From positions 44,427 to 108,426 of the forward strand of contig JACWDK010000002.1 in assembly GCA_014654165.1 (NCBI GenBank): a DNA stretch of 64,000 nt, read 5' to 3'. The stretch is from Pelagibacterales bacterium SAG-MED13. GTDB lineage: Bacteria; Pseudomonadota; Alphaproteobacteria; Pelagibacterales; Pelagibacteraceae. The first letter of the stretch is position 1. Each line of letters starts with the position of its first letter. Of this stretch, positions 37,461-46,814 are shown piece after piece. The translations under genes were made by a program, and so were the position numbers. The notes beneath the pieces were generated by a model that saw nothing but the letters and a program-made list of their open reading frames with translations, searched no databases and was not told where the DNA came from.

Positions 37461-38678
37461 ATGCTAATTTTTTATGTGGGTCAATATCTTAAAAATAAAA
37501 CACTTTCTGAAATTTTAGATATTAAAAAATTAAACGAAATAAATAAGCCAATTGAGGCTGCAAATGGCCTTCCAAATGAGTGTTATACCAATCAAGACTA
37601 TTTAAAATATGAGAGGGACAACGTCTTTTGCCACAAGTGGGCTGTTGTAGGGGTGGGGAGCTCTATACAAAATGTAGGAGATACTAAACCATACAATCTA
37701 CTCGGGATTCCTCTAATTTTAATTAGAGATAAAGATATGAAGATTAGAGTATTTCATAATGTATGTAGTCATAGAGGTTTTAAATTATTAAATGAAGCTT
37801 GTAATTTAAAAAATGTTATCCGATGCCCATACCATTACTGGTCTTATGATTTTAAAGGCAATCTAGTTGCCACACCTCACATCGGTGGCCTCAATATTCA
37901 TCAATCAGAAAAATTTGATAAAACAAAAAATAATTTAAAAGAAGTCAAAACTAAAATTTGGATGGACATTATTTTTGTAAATATTAATTCAAATGAAATT
38001 GAATTTGAAGAATACATTAAACCTCTTGAGGAAAGATGGTCTAAATTTATTAGTAAAGACGATCAAAAATTGATAGTTCACTCAAATGATTATGGTTATT
38101 TTAATTTAGAAGTAAAAAGTAATTGGAAGTTCGCTATAGAAAATTATTGTGAGAGTTATCATTTACCAACAATTCATCCAGAATTAAATAAAGTTTCTAA
38201 TATTAATGACCATTATCATATTCAGGGTCTTCCAAATAGATTTGCTGGACAAGGAAGTAAAAAATATGAGCAGCCAGTAAAAGGAAATAAAAAATTTAAA
38301 ACTTTTCCTAATTGGAACAAAGATATGTTAAAGAATTCTGAATATATTGCTTTGTTTCCAAATGTAATGATAGGTTTACATATTGATCACTTTTATGTTT
38401 TTTGGTTAGAACCAACAGCTATAAATAAAACTAGAGAACATATGCAAATATACTATATTGGTAATTACAGTGCAAATGGAGAGGAATTAAAAGATTTAAG
38501 AAAAGAAAATTCAAGATTTTGGAAAGACGTTATGTTAGAAGATGTTAGTGCAATAGAAGGAATGCAAAATGGAAGAAATTCACCAGTGTATAATGGAGGA
38601 AATTTTTCTCCTGTAATGGACCAACCAACTCATCAATTTCATAAATGGGTTGCTAATAGTTTATTGGACTCAAATTAA
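37461..38678 (+). CDS. Rieske-type ring-hydroxylating/N-demethylating oxygenase alpha subunit
   Basis: 405 aa from ATG 37461; a TTG at 37440 is possible but weaker. The Rieske cluster is C102-x-H104 and C122-x2-H125 (CSHRG and CPYH), and the mononuclear iron site is ENYCESYHLPTIHPE with H234 and H239. Sequence style fits the amine-demethylating group (glycine betaine, carnitine, stachydrine oxygenases). No reductase is adjacent, but a ferredoxin sits at 42412. It heads a long same-strand run and diverges from the MetF-like gene. Substrate unknown. Confidence 0.88.
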   Translation: MLIFYVGQYLKNKTLSEILDIKKLNEINKPIEAANGLPNECYTNQDYLKYERDNVFCHKWAVVGVGSSIQNVGDTKPYNLLGIPLILIRDKDMKIRVFHNVCSHRGFKLLNEACNLKNVIRCPYHYWSYDFKGNLVATPHIGGLNIHQSEKFDKTKNNLKEVKTKIWMDIIFVNINSNEIEFEEYIKPLEERWSKFISKDDQKLIVHSNDYGYFNLEVKSNWKFAIENYCESYHLPTIHPELNKVSNINDHYHIQGLPNRFAGQGSKKYEQPVKGNKKFKTFPNWNKDMLKNSEYIALFPNVMIGLHIDHFYVFWLEPTAINKTREHMQIYYIGNYSANGEELKDLRKENSRFWKDVMLEDVSAIEGMQNGRNSPVYNGGNFSPVMDQPTHQFHKWVANSLLDSN

Positions 38679-39305
38679 ATGGCTCAAAAAGATGTTGGTA
38701 ATAAAGTTCCAATTTATAAACTTAAAACTACTAAACAGGTAATGGAATATTATGATGAGTGGGGTAAAAAAGATAAGTATAATAAAGATATGGTTGAGTG
38801 GAATTATACTGGACCTAAAGAAACAGTTGATACTTTTAGGAGATACGCTATCGACAAAGATATACTTATTTTTGATGCAGGATGTGGTACAGGATTGGTT
38901 GGGCAGCAGTTAAAGAAATATGACTACAAAAATTTTCATGGCGCAGATCTTTCACAAAAATTATTAGATAGTATCCCTGAAAATTTATACCAAAAATTAA
39001 TCAAAGTAGATTTAAATCAGACTATAAATGTATCTGATAATTCATATAATGCTGTTATGTGTGTTGGAACTTTTACCTTTGGTCATGTAAAGCCTCAAGC
39101 TATAGATGAATTTATTAGAATAACTAAAAAAGATGGATTAATTTGTTTTACGATAAATGAAGGAATTTATAAAGAATATGGTTTTGATAAAAAAATTGAT
39201 GAATTAAAAAAAGATGATAAATGGGAAGAGTTAGAATTTTTCAAATCAGATTATATCGCTAGTAAAGATGTAAATGCATGGCTTGGATTATATAAGGTAA
39301 AATAA
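38679..39305 (+). CDS. SAM-dependent methyltransferase
   Basis: 208 aa class I methyltransferase: motif I is IFDAGCGTGLVGQQL (about 66-80), motif II-like HGADLSQKLLD and VMCVGTFTFGHV follow. Starts right after the Rieske stop and its TAA overlaps the next ATG by one base. Acceptor unknown. The immediate neighbours (kinase and nucleotidyltransferase) suggest a small-molecule or polysaccharide modification step. Confidence 0.87.
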   Translation: MAQKDVGNKVPIYKLKTTKQVMEYYDEWGKKDKYNKDMVEWNYTGPKETVDTFRRYAIDKDILIFDAGCGTGLVGQQLKKYDYKNFHGADLSQKLLDSIPENLYQKLIKVDLNQTINVSDNSYNAVMCVGTFTFGHVKPQAIDEFIRITKKDGLICFTINEGIYKEYGFDKKIDELKKDDKWEELEFFKSDYIASKDVNAWLGLYKVK

Positions 39306-39712
39306 TGAAAATAATATTGATAATGGGATTGCCAGGATCTGGAAAAACAACATTAGCAAATGAATTAGGTCCGATGCTAAATGCTAAAAGGCTGAATGCC
39401 GATGAAGTTAGAAAAAAAGCAAATGATTGGGATTTTTCTGAAGAAGGTAGAAAGAGACAAGCCAAAAGAATGTCTGAGTTTGCATTAAAATTAAAGGATG
39501 AAGGAAATTATGTAGTTGCTGATTTTATATGTCCAACCCCAGCAGCGAGAAAATTATTTCCTGCAGATTTTGTTATTTGGGTAGATACAATTAAAGAAGG
39601 GAGATTTGATGACACTAACAAAATGTTTGTTAAACCAGAGAAGTATGACTTTCATGTTACCTCTCAAGATGCTAAAAATTGGGCACCAAAAATATATAAG
39701 GAAATAAATTAA
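39305..39712 (+). CDS. P-loop kinase, adenylylsulfate-kinase-like
   Basis: 135 aa. Walker A is GLPGSGKTT (about 8-16); the ADEV and VVADFICPTP segments resemble adenylylsulfate kinases (CysC), but the protein is short and lacks the full CysC length of about 180-200. Coupled by one-base TAATG overlaps to both neighbours. It may phosphorylate a small molecule; PAPS formation cannot be concluded. Confidence 0.8.
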   Translation: MKIILIMGLPGSGKTTLANELGPMLNAKRLNADEVRKKANDWDFSEEGRKRQAKRMSEFALKLKDEGNYVVADFICPTPAARKLFPADFVIWVDTIKEGRFDDTNKMFVKPEKYDFHVTSQDAKNWAPKIYKEIN

Positions 39713-40086
39713 TGACCTACAAATGGGATAATAAAAAACCCACTGCCCAGATGTTAGGAAGGTGGCAACCATTTCATGATGGTCATTACATTTTATTTAA
39801 GGAAATAATTAAAAAGACAGGCCAAGTTTGCATTCAAATAAGAGATGTTCAGGGTATAGATGACAATCCTTTTGATTTTGACACAGTAAAAAAAAACATT
39901 GAAGAAAGATTAAGGCCAGAGTTTGAGGGTCGATTTAAAATAATGTTAGTTCCTAATATTACTAATATTTGTTACGGTCGTGGGGTTGGATACAAAATTG
40001 AGGAAATAGAACTTTCTAAAGAAATTCAAGAAATCTCAGCTACTAAAATTAGAGCTAAGATGAGAGATGAAGGTAAGCTTAAATAA
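39712..40086 (+). CDS. nucleotidyltransferase, HxGH cytidylyl/adenylyl-transferase fold
   Basis: 124 aa. GRWQPFHDGHYILFKE holds the HxGH catalytic motif, and EISATKIRAKMRDEGKL is the ISxTxIR-type loop. Such small enzymes attach AMP or CMP to phosphates (NMN, phosphopantetheine, glycerol phosphate). ATG overlaps the kinase stop by one base, so a kinase followed by nucleotidyl transfer is a natural pathway inference. Confidence 0.82.
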   Translation: MTYKWDNKKPTAQMLGRWQPFHDGHYILFKEIIKKTGQVCIQIRDVQGIDDNPFDFDTVKKNIEERLRPEFEGRFKIMLVPNITNICYGRGVGYKIEEIELSKEIQEISATKIRAKMRDEGKLK

Positions 40087-40092
40087 TTTCTA

Positions 40093-40863
40093 ATGAATAT
40101 TAAAATTATCACAAACAAAGATATTTCTAGAGTAATTTTAAACGAACCAAAAACTTACAATTCTTTATCGTTTAAAAATTTGAATGATTTAATTAAAGTT
40201 TTTAAAAAATTAGATAATGATAAAAAGATAAAAGTAATTATCCTAGAAGGATCTGGTAAAGGATTTAGTGCTGGGCATAATCTTAAAGAAGTAAGAGGCT
40301 TAAAGAAAAAAGATGAATATAAAAAACTATTTAATCTTTGTTCTAAATTAATGCTTCAAATTGTTGAAGGTAGAAAGCCTGTAATTGCTAAAGTGCACGG
40401 AGCAGCTTACGCTGCTGGTTGTCAATTAGTAGCTAGTTGCGATTTAGCTTACAGTTCTAAAGATGCTAGATTTGCAACCCCAGGAGTAAATATAGGATTG
40501 TTCTGTAGCACACCGATGGTTGCAGTTAGTAGAAAAATTAATAGAAAACCTATGATGAAAATGTTGTTAACTGGCGAACCTATTAATGCTAATTATGCAA
40601 AAGAAATTGGCCTGATTAATGATTTTTATACAAAAGCAAAATTAAATAGTGAAGTTTTAAAGATAGCAAAAAAAATTGCCTCAAAATCAAAACTTACAAT
40701 CAAAATTGGTAAGCAAGCTTTTTACAAACAACTAGAAATGCCTTTAAGAAAAGCCTACGTTTATACAAGTAAAATGATGACAGTTAATATGATGGCAATG
40801 GATGCTAAAGAAGGGATTTCAGCATTTCTAGAGAAAAGAAAACCCATTTGGAAAAATAAATGA
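40093..40863 (+). CDS. enoyl-CoA hydratase/isomerase family protein
   Basis: 256 aa crotonase-fold protein. The oxyanion-hole motifs are GKGFSAGHNLKE (about 56-67) and VHGAAYAAGCQLVASCD (about 102-118); family-typical GVNIGLFCST follows. It is of the ECHDC3/short crotonase kind. In this setting it could hydrate acryloyl- or methylthioacryloyl-CoA, but the sequence does not fix the substrate. Confidence 0.9.
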   Translation: MNIKIITNKDISRVILNEPKTYNSLSFKNLNDLIKVFKKLDNDKKIKVIILEGSGKGFSAGHNLKEVRGLKKKDEYKKLFNLCSKLMLQIVEGRKPVIAKVHGAAYAAGCQLVASCDLAYSSKDARFATPGVNIGLFCSTPMVAVSRKINRKPMMKMLLTGEPINANYAKEIGLINDFYTKAKLNSEVLKIAKKIASKSKLTIKIGKQAFYKQLEMPLRKAYVYTSKMMTVNMMAMDAKEGISAFLEKRKPIWKNK

Positions 40864-41048
40864 CGATTAAAAATATTTTAATCGTTATATTTATATTTGT
40901 GGGCTTCTATGTAATATTAGATTTTAGAGATCATAATTTTAAAAGAGCAATAGATGCTTGCATTGCAGGTAGCAAGAAATTAGATCAGCCCATGACAAGT
41001 AAAGAGGCTAAAAAATTTTGTAAAGATCAAATAATGAAAGAAAAGTAA
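40860..41048 (+). CDS. single-pass membrane mini-protein
   Basis: 62 aa: a hydrophobic helix at about residues 4-21 and a soluble tail with two cysteines (C33 and C54) and a SKEAKKFC helix. Start overlaps the crotonase stop by four bases and stop overlaps the methanethiol oxidase start by one base. It is probably an anchor or a partner of the neighbour; no family recognised. Confidence 0.72.
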   Translation: MTIKNILIVIFIFVGFYVILDFRDHNFKRAIDACIAGSKKLDQPMTSKEAKKFCKDQIMKEK

Positions 41049-42421
41049 TGAGTGGTAAAAATGGAATTGACAAATTTTGTTGCGGACCTGGTTATGCAAG
41101 TCCATCTGAAGCAATGAAGGCTCCAAGTGAAAAACTTTTATATACAATTGCAATTTATACTGGCACAGGAATTCAAAAGCCAGATTATCTAGCTACAGTT
41201 GATGTTGATCCAAATAGTCCAACTTATTCAAAAGTTATACATCGTTTAGAAATGCCAGGTATAGGTGATGAACTGCATCATATGGGATGGAATGCTTGCT
41301 CCTCATGTCATGGAGATGCGGGTATGAGTCGAAAATATCTATTAGTTCCAGGAGTTAGGTCGAATAATATTCATGTGATTGATACTGCATCAGATCCTTT
41401 TGCTCCAAGAATTCATAAAGTTATTAAAGGTTCAGAGATTAAATCAAAAACTAATTTATCTGGACCTCATACTGTTCATTGTTTAGGATCTGAAATTATC
41501 ATCTCTTTTCTCGGTAATGCAAAAGGTGAAGCTCCAGGAGGATACCTGCACTTGAATAAAGATTTTGAAATTGTTGGAAGATGGGAAAATTCAATGGGTG
41601 ATATTCCATTTAGTTATGATTTCTGGTACCAGCCACGGCATAATGTAATGGTTAGTTCAGAATGGGCTGCACCCAATACTTTTATGCCTGGTTTTGATCT
41701 TGAAGAAGTAGGACACTTAAAATATGGCCGTAGATTACATATTTGGGATTTCAAAAAAAAAGAGCCTGTTGAAACAATGTATCTCGGTGAAGATGGTTTA
41801 ATACCTTTAGAAGTAAAATTTAAACATGATCCTGATAGTAGTCATGGGTTTTGTGGTGCAGCTCTCAGCTCGAATGTTATTCACTTTTGGAAATCTAAGG
41901 AGGGAAAATGGAATTGGGAAAAAGTTATTGATGTAGAAAATGAACCACACCCTGATTGGCCAATTCCCATACCTGGAGTAATGTCTGCGATTCTTGTTTC
42001 TATGGATGATAAGTATCTTTATTTAAATAATTGGTTGCATGGGGATATGAGGCAGTACGATATATCTGACCCTCATAAACCTAAATTAACCGGACAGGTT
42101 TGGATGGGTGGACTTTTAGGTAAAGCGCCAGTTGTCAATGGGGTTAAAATAGCTGGAGGACCTCAGATGTATCAGTTATCTTTAGATGGTAAACGAATGT
42201 ACGTAACAACTTCTCTATTTTCAACTTGGGATAATCAATTTTATCCTGACATAAGAACACAAGGCGGTGCTATGGTTATGATTGACTGCGATGTTGAAAA
42301 TGGTGGTATGAAAATCAATAAAGATTTTATAGTTGATTTTGGTAAAGAACCTAATGGCCCAAGTAGATGTCATGAAAGCAGATATCCAGGTGGAGATTGT
42401 ACAAGCGATATATGGCTATAA
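41048..42421 (+). CDS. mtoX: methanethiol oxidase (selenium-binding protein 56 family)
   Basis: 457 aa with high similarity in layout to SELENBP1/MtoX: CGPGYASPSEAMKAP at 12-26, YLATVDVDP, DELHHMGWNACSSCHGDA at about 74-91 (C84 and C87), HGFCGAALS and a C-terminal GGDCTSDIWL. Methanethiol oxidase turns methanethiol into formaldehyde, hydrogen sulfide and hydrogen peroxide. No signal peptide is present, in contrast to the periplasmic enzyme of methylotrophs, and no SCO1 or MauG partner is visible. A generic selenium-binding protein is the alternative. Confidence 0.85.
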   Translation: MSGKNGIDKFCCGPGYASPSEAMKAPSEKLLYTIAIYTGTGIQKPDYLATVDVDPNSPTYSKVIHRLEMPGIGDELHHMGWNACSSCHGDAGMSRKYLLVPGVRSNNIHVIDTASDPFAPRIHKVIKGSEIKSKTNLSGPHTVHCLGSEIIISFLGNAKGEAPGGYLHLNKDFEIVGRWENSMGDIPFSYDFWYQPRHNVMVSSEWAAPNTFMPGFDLEEVGHLKYGRRLHIWDFKKKEPVETMYLGEDGLIPLEVKFKHDPDSSHGFCGAALSSNVIHFWKSKEGKWNWEKVIDVENEPHPDWPIPIPGVMSAILVSMDDKYLYLNNWLHGDMRQYDISDPHKPKLTGQVWMGGLLGKAPVVNGVKIAGGPQMYQLSLDGKRMYVTTSLFSTWDNQFYPDIRTQGGAMVMIDCDVENGGMKINKDFIVDFGKEPNGPSRCHESRYPGGDCTSDIWL

Positions 42422-42786
42422 AGAAAATTACTATTATCAATCGTAAAAATAAAACTTTTGAGGTCTCAGACCGAAAACCCTTGCTACAAGAATTACGTGC
42501 TCAAGGAGTTGATCTTCCTTACGGCTGTGAATATGGAGGCTGCATAACTTGTGCAGCAAAACTTATTAATGGTGAAGTAGATCAACGTTCTCAAGTGGCT
42601 TTAAACAATAGGCAAATTAATAATGGTTATGTTGTTTTATGTGTTGCTCGACCAAAAACTGATTGTGAAATTGAAATTGGAGTTGAAAGTCATGATAAAC
42701 TCTACCGTAATCCTTTTCTTGACCCACTTGCTCCACATGAGTTAAAAGCTGATATTGCTACTCAAAAAAATATTAAAAAAAAGTAA
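42412..42786 (+). CDS. plant-type 2Fe-2S ferredoxin
   Basis: 124 aa from ATG 42412, which overlaps the end of the oxidase gene; a TTG at 42397 is less likely. Cluster ligands C39, C44, C47 and C77 fit the CX4CX2CX29C pattern. The C-terminal 30 residues after the domain (LDPLAPHELKADIATQ) are unusual. It may deliver electrons to the Rieske oxygenase of the same operon, as no other ferredoxin or reductase is present here. Confidence 0.88.
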   Translation: MAIKKITIINRKNKTFEVSDRKPLLQELRAQGVDLPYGCEYGGCITCAAKLINGEVDQRSQVALNNRQINNGYVVLCVARPKTDCEIEIGVESHDKLYRNPFLDPLAPHELKADIATQKNIKKK

Positions 42787-42790
42787 GTAA

Positions 42791-43240
42791 ATGGACCATA
42801 CCAAGCCTTATAGTGATGAATATTTAAAAGACATTTTGCAATCTGTTAAGACTATAGCGATGGTAGGTGCTAGTCCTGATAAGACTAAATTTAGTTATGG
42901 TGTCTTAAGAGTGCTTCATGAAACTGGATATGATATGATACCAGTTAATCCAAAACCTGAAATCAAAGAAATACGAAATTTAAAAGTATATCCTAATCTT
43001 GCATCAATTGATCGACCTGTCGATATGGTTGAAGTTTTTAGGAAACCTGAAGATCTATATGGAGTTGCTGAGGAGGCAATTGCTATTGGCGCTAAAGTAT
43101 TATGGGGACAAATAGGTGTTATCAATCATGAAGCTGCTAATCTTGCAGAAGAAGCTGGTCTTAAGGTAGTAATGAATAGATGTCCAAAGATTGAACTCTT
43201 TCGACCATTTTGGAAACCAAAACTTGATCAAAAAATATAA
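42791..43240 (+). CDS. CoA-binding domain protein (YccU-like)
   Basis: 149 aa Rossmann-like fold. TIAMVGASPDKTKFSYGVLRVL (about 21-42) is the CoA/nucleotide loop; IPVNPKP, VDMVEVFRKPED and VLWGQIGVINHEAANLAEEAG follow in the order of the family. Function is not established. It closes the run begun by the Rieske gene, five bases after the ferredoxin. Confidence 0.9.
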   Translation: MDHTKPYSDEYLKDILQSVKTIAMVGASPDKTKFSYGVLRVLHETGYDMIPVNPKPEIKEIRNLKVYPNLASIDRPVDMVEVFRKPEDLYGVAEEAIAIGAKVLWGQIGVINHEAANLAEEAGLKVVMNRCPKIELFRPFWKPKLDQKI

Positions 43241-43257
43241 TACAAAAACACAACTCA

Positions 43258-43298
43258 AGTATAATAAAATTACAATACTAGTATTATTTAATTATACT
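43258..43298. promoter_or_regulatory. nested inverted repeats upstream of the flavodoxin-fold gene
   Basis: AGTATAAT (43258-43265) and ATTATACT (43291-43298) flank the perfect 12-bp palindrome AATACTAGTATT (43274-43285) in the 70-base gap before the NADPH reductase-like gene. This is a plausible operator or hairpin. AT richness lowers the weight of the outer repeat. Confidence 0.35.
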
Positions 43299-43310
43299 AA
43301 AAGTATTTAA

Positions 43311-43880
43311 ATGAAAAAAATTTTTCTTATATATGGTCATTATGATGACAAATCATTTAATGCTGCTATTAAAAATACTTTCACTAAGATAGCTGAAGAA
43401 AATGGTCACTTAGTTGACAGTGTTGATTTATATCAAGAGAAATTTAATCCAGTTTTTGCGGGTGAAGAACCAGATGAAATTGTTTTAGATCATAGAAAAA
43501 GAATAGATGCGTGTGATACAATTGTATTAATTGCACCTATTTGGAATTTTAGAATGCCGGCAATAGTTGAAGGGTGGATAGATAAAGTATTAGCTCCACC
43601 TTGGGCATTTAAATTTCAAAAGCTCTGGGGAAATTATGGCTATCCAATAGGAAACCTTAAAGATAAAAAAGCAATTATTTTTTGTACTTATGGATCACCC
43701 AGATTAGCAATCACAACATTTTTTTTAAACTTACCTATTAGAAGGTTGAAAAGGGGTGTTTTCCACATGTGCGGCATTTATAATATCAATTATAGAAGAT
43801 ATTTTGCTGTACCTTTCGTAAGTGATAAAAAAAGAGAAGAGTTTCTAAATGATGTTAAAAAAACTGCCCTTAATATTTAG
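43311..43880 (+). CDS. flavodoxin-fold NAD(P)H dehydrogenase (quinone) family
   Basis: 189 aa. FLIYGHYDDKSFN at the N-terminus and IDACDTIVLIAPIWNFRMPAIVEGWIDKVLAPPWAF (about 66-101) are typical of the FMN-binding NQO1/KefF-like family. It would reduce quinones or small electrophiles with two electrons. It has an upstream palindrome but no convincing promoter. It overlaps the next gene by 32 bases. Confidence 0.88.
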   Translation: MKKIFLIYGHYDDKSFNAAIKNTFTKIAEENGHLVDSVDLYQEKFNPVFAGEEPDEIVLDHRKRIDACDTIVLIAPIWNFRMPAIVEGWIDKVLAPPWAFKFQKLWGNYGYPIGNLKDKKAIIFCTYGSPRLAITTFFLNLPIRRLKRGVFHMCGIYNINYRRYFAVPFVSDKKREEFLNDVKKTALNI

Positions 43881-44325
43881 TATAGTTACAATTATTTTTT
43901 TAAATATTTCACATTCAAACGCTGATTTAAAATCTCCAAATAATTTAATTTTACCAGCAGAAGTAATTAAGATTCAGTTAGTAGGTCTAATGGATAATGA
44001 TAAAGATTTTAAAGACAGTGGGATTGAACAAACTTGGAATTTTGCTCATCCAAATAATAAAAAAAATACTGGCCCTCTCCCAAACTTTAAAATGATGATT
44101 AAGGGAAATTCATACCAAATGTTAATTGACCATTTGAATCACACAATTACAGAGCTTGGAAGTAGTGACAAATGGGCTCAATTTGAAGTTATCATTTTAG
44201 ATAAAAACAAAATTTATCATAAATTTAATTGGCAGGTTGAAAAATATACTATGGATGGACCCTTAAAAGACTGTTGGTTGACTACTATGGTATCTAATCC
44301 CATATCATTGGGAAGTTCAATTTGA
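43849..44325 (+). CDS. exported protein, DUF4864-like
   Basis: 158 aa with a signal peptide (about 1-25, ending SHSNA). The mature part (IQLVGLMDND, GIEQTWNFAHPNNKKNTGP, FKMMIKGNSYQMLIDH) resembles DUF4864 as I remember it. The start ATG lies inside the preceding gene, giving a 32-base overlap; an internal ATG three bases later is also possible. Function unknown. Confidence 0.65.
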   Translation: MMLKKLPLIFSIVTIIFLNISHSNADLKSPNNLILPAEVIKIQLVGLMDNDKDFKDSGIEQTWNFAHPNNKKNTGPLPNFKMMIKGNSYQMLIDHLNHTITELGSSDKWAQFEVIILDKNKIYHKFNWQVEKYTMDGPLKDCWLTTMVSNPISLGSSI

Positions 44326-44381
44326 TATTCTTAGATTTAATTTTGTTTCGTAATGAATAAAAATTTAGTAGGAATCGCTTA

Positions 44382-46814
44382 ATGAAATCTAAAACAAAAG
44401 TCGTAGTTGTTGGTGGTGGAGTAGTAGGAGTCAGTGCACTTTATCATTTAGCTAAAAAAGGTTGGTCTGATGTAGTTCTTGTAGAGAGAAAAGAATTAAC
44501 TTCTGGATCTACCTGGCATGCTGCAGGATTATTACCACTTTTCAATATGAGCTACTCTGTAGGTCAATTACATAAATATGCAGTCGATCTATATAAAAAA
44601 TTAGAAGATGAAACAGGAAAGAATGTTGGATTTAGTGTTGTATCAAACATTCGTTTAGCAAGTACAAAAGATAGAATGGATGAATACCATCAATATGCTG
44701 GAGTAGCTAAAACTATTGGTGTTGATGTAAAATTTTTAACGCCTCAACAAGTAAAAGAAATTTGGCCTTTATGTCATACTGATGATTTAGTAGGTGCTAT
44801 TCAACATCCTGAAGATGGCTATATCCAGCCTGCAGATTTAACCCAAGCACTTGCTACAGGTGCAAGAAATATGGGAGCCGAGATTTACAGGAACACAACA
44901 GTGATTGCAATGAAGCAAAATAAAGAAGGATGGATTGTTGAAACAGATAAAGGTTCGATTGAATGTGAACATATAATTTCTTGCTCCGGAAACTTTGCAA
45001 GACAAACTGGGGAAATGGTTGGATTAGATATTCCAGTAATTCCTGTTGAACATCAATATATTGTTACTGAGCCTCATCCAGAAATTCAAAAAAGAAAAAA
45101 AGAAGGTCTTCCTGAAATGGGAGTGCTAAGAGATAGTGATAGTAGATGGTATATGAGAGAAGAGGCTGGTGGATTAATATTAGGTCCTTACGAAGACGGT
45201 GCTCCTGCTTGTTATGTAGAAGGTCCATCTAAGAGTTCAGAATATGAATTATTTCAAGAAGATTTAGATAGACTTGCCCCACACATAGAAGGAGCAATAC
45301 ATAGAGTTCCTGCTTTTGGTGAAGTAGGAGTTAAAAAAGTTTATAATGGTGCAATTTGCTACACACCAGATGGAAATCCTATAGTTGGACCAGCTTGGGG
45401 TCTAAAAAATTTTTGGATTAATGAAGGTCATAGTTTTGGAATTACTGCTGCTGGTGGAGCTGGTTGGCAATTAGCAGAATGGATAGTAGATGGAGAACCA
45501 ACTATTGATATGCTAGGCGTTGAACCAAGACGTTATGGAAACTATGCAACTAAATCTTATTTAAAAGCTAAAAATGAGGAAGCTTACAGTCATGTTTTTA
45601 TTACTCACTATCCAGATGAAGAAAGACCAGCTGCAAGACCTTTAAGAACATCACCATGTTATGAAAGAATGAAAAATTTAGGTGCAGTATTTGGACAAAA
45701 ATTTGGTTGGGAAAGACCAAACTTTTTTGCAACTGATGGCATGGAGCAAAAAGATGATTGGTCTTTTAGAAGATCTAAATGGTTTGATGCTATAAAAAAA
45801 GAATGTCAAAACGTAAAAGAAAATGTTGGCCTTTTAGATATGACAGCCTTTGCTAAATGTAGAATAAGAGGACCAAAAGCAGAGGAATTTTTAGATTATT
45901 TAGTGGCTAACAAGCTTCCAAAAAAAATTGGAAGAATAAATTTATGTCATGCTCTTAATACTAAGGGTGGTGTTCATTCAGAATTTACAATTATGAAAGA
46001 AGCTGAAAATAAATATTATCTTGTTTCAGCAGGTGCAAATTTAAGATTAGACCATGACTGGATCCAAAAGTGGATGCCCACAGATGGATCAGTTATATTT
46101 GAAGACTTAACAAATAGTACTGGAGTACTTGTTGTGGCAGGGCCAAAAGCAAGAGAATTAATGCAAAAAGTTTCCGTAGATGATTTTTCAAGCGAAAATT
46201 TTAAATGGTTAACAGCTAAAAACGTTAACGTTGGATATGCCCCAGTCAATGCTATGAGAGTAAATTTCGTTGGTGAATTAGGCTGGGAGCTACATCATCC
46301 GATTGAATATCAAAACCATATATTTGATAAGTTAATGGAAGCAGGAAAAGATTTGGGAATTAAACCTTTTGGAATAAGAGCAATGAATAGTTTGAGACTT
46401 GAAAAATCTTACAAATTAGTTGGTACAGAATTATCTATTGAGTATTCACCTTACGAGTCTGGTTTAGATAGATTTATTCATCCTAACAAAGGTAATTTCA
46501 TTGGGCTTGAGGCTTTAAACAAATGGAGAGAAAAAGGTTTTGATAATAAATTAGTTACACTAGAAGTTCACAAAACAATAGACTCAGATGTTTTAGGAAA
46601 TAATCCCATTTATAAAGATGATAAAGTCGTAGGAAGAGCTACAGGTGGAGAATATGGATTTAGGCTGGATAAATCTATAGCTTTAGCAATGGTGAAACCT
46701 GATCTTGCTAATGTTGGTGAAAAACTTAAAGTTGATATATTAGGAAAAATGTACGAGGCTACAATTTTGGAAGAAAGTCCATACGATGTTGAAAACAAAT
46801 TGTTGAGAGCCTAA
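44382..46814 (+). CDS. dimethylglycine dehydrogenase-like (DAO + GcvT)
   Basis: 810 aa. The N-terminal DAO domain has [16 protein letters not shown] (about 8-23) and [10 protein letters not shown] with H46, the covalent FAD histidine of the DMGDH/SDH group. A GcvT folate domain occupies about 470-800 ([17 protein letters not shown]). It demethylates dimethylglycine (or sarcosine) and passes carbon to folate and electrons to ETF, whose two genes follow with a one-base overlap. Substrate identity between dimethylglycine, sarcosine and a related N-methyl acid is not fixed. Confidence 0.9.
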   Translation: MKSKTKVVVVGGGVVGVSALYHLAKKGWSDVVLVERKELTSGSTWHAAGLLPLFNMSYSVGQLHKYAVDLYKKLEDETGKNVGFSVVSNIRLASTKDRMDEYHQYAGVAKTIGVDVKFLTPQQVKEIWPLCHTDDLVGAIQHPEDGYIQPADLTQALATGARNMGAEIYRNTTVIAMKQNKEGWIVETDKGSIECEHIISCSGNFARQTGEMVGLDIPVIPVEHQYIVTEPHPEIQKRKKEGLPEMGVLRDSDSRWYMREEAGGLILGPYEDGAPACYVEGPSKSSEYELFQEDLDRLAPHIEGAIHRVPAFGEVGVKKVYNGAICYTPDGNPIVGPAWGLKNFWINEGHSFGITAAGGAGWQLAEWIVDGEPTIDMLGVEPRRYGNYATKSYLKAKNEEAYSHVFITHYPDEERPAARPLRTSPCYERMKNLGAVFGQKFGWERPNFFATDGMEQKDDWSFRRSKWFDAIKKECQNVKENVGLLDMTAFAKCRIRGPKAEEFLDYLVANKLPKKIGRINLCHALNTKGGVHSEFTIMKEAENKYYLVSAGANLRLDHDWIQKWMPTDGSVIFEDLTNSTGVLVVAGPKARELMQKVSVDDFSSENFKWLTAKNVNVGYAPVNAMRVNFVGELGWELHHPIEYQNHIFDKLMEAGKDLGIKPFGIRAMNSLRLEKSYKLVGTELSIEYSPYESGLDRFIHPNKGNFIGLEALNKWREKGFDNKLVTLEVHKTIDSDVLGNNPIYKDDKVVGRATGGEYGFRLDKSIALAMVKPDLANVGEKLKVDILGKMYEATILEESPYDVENKLLRA

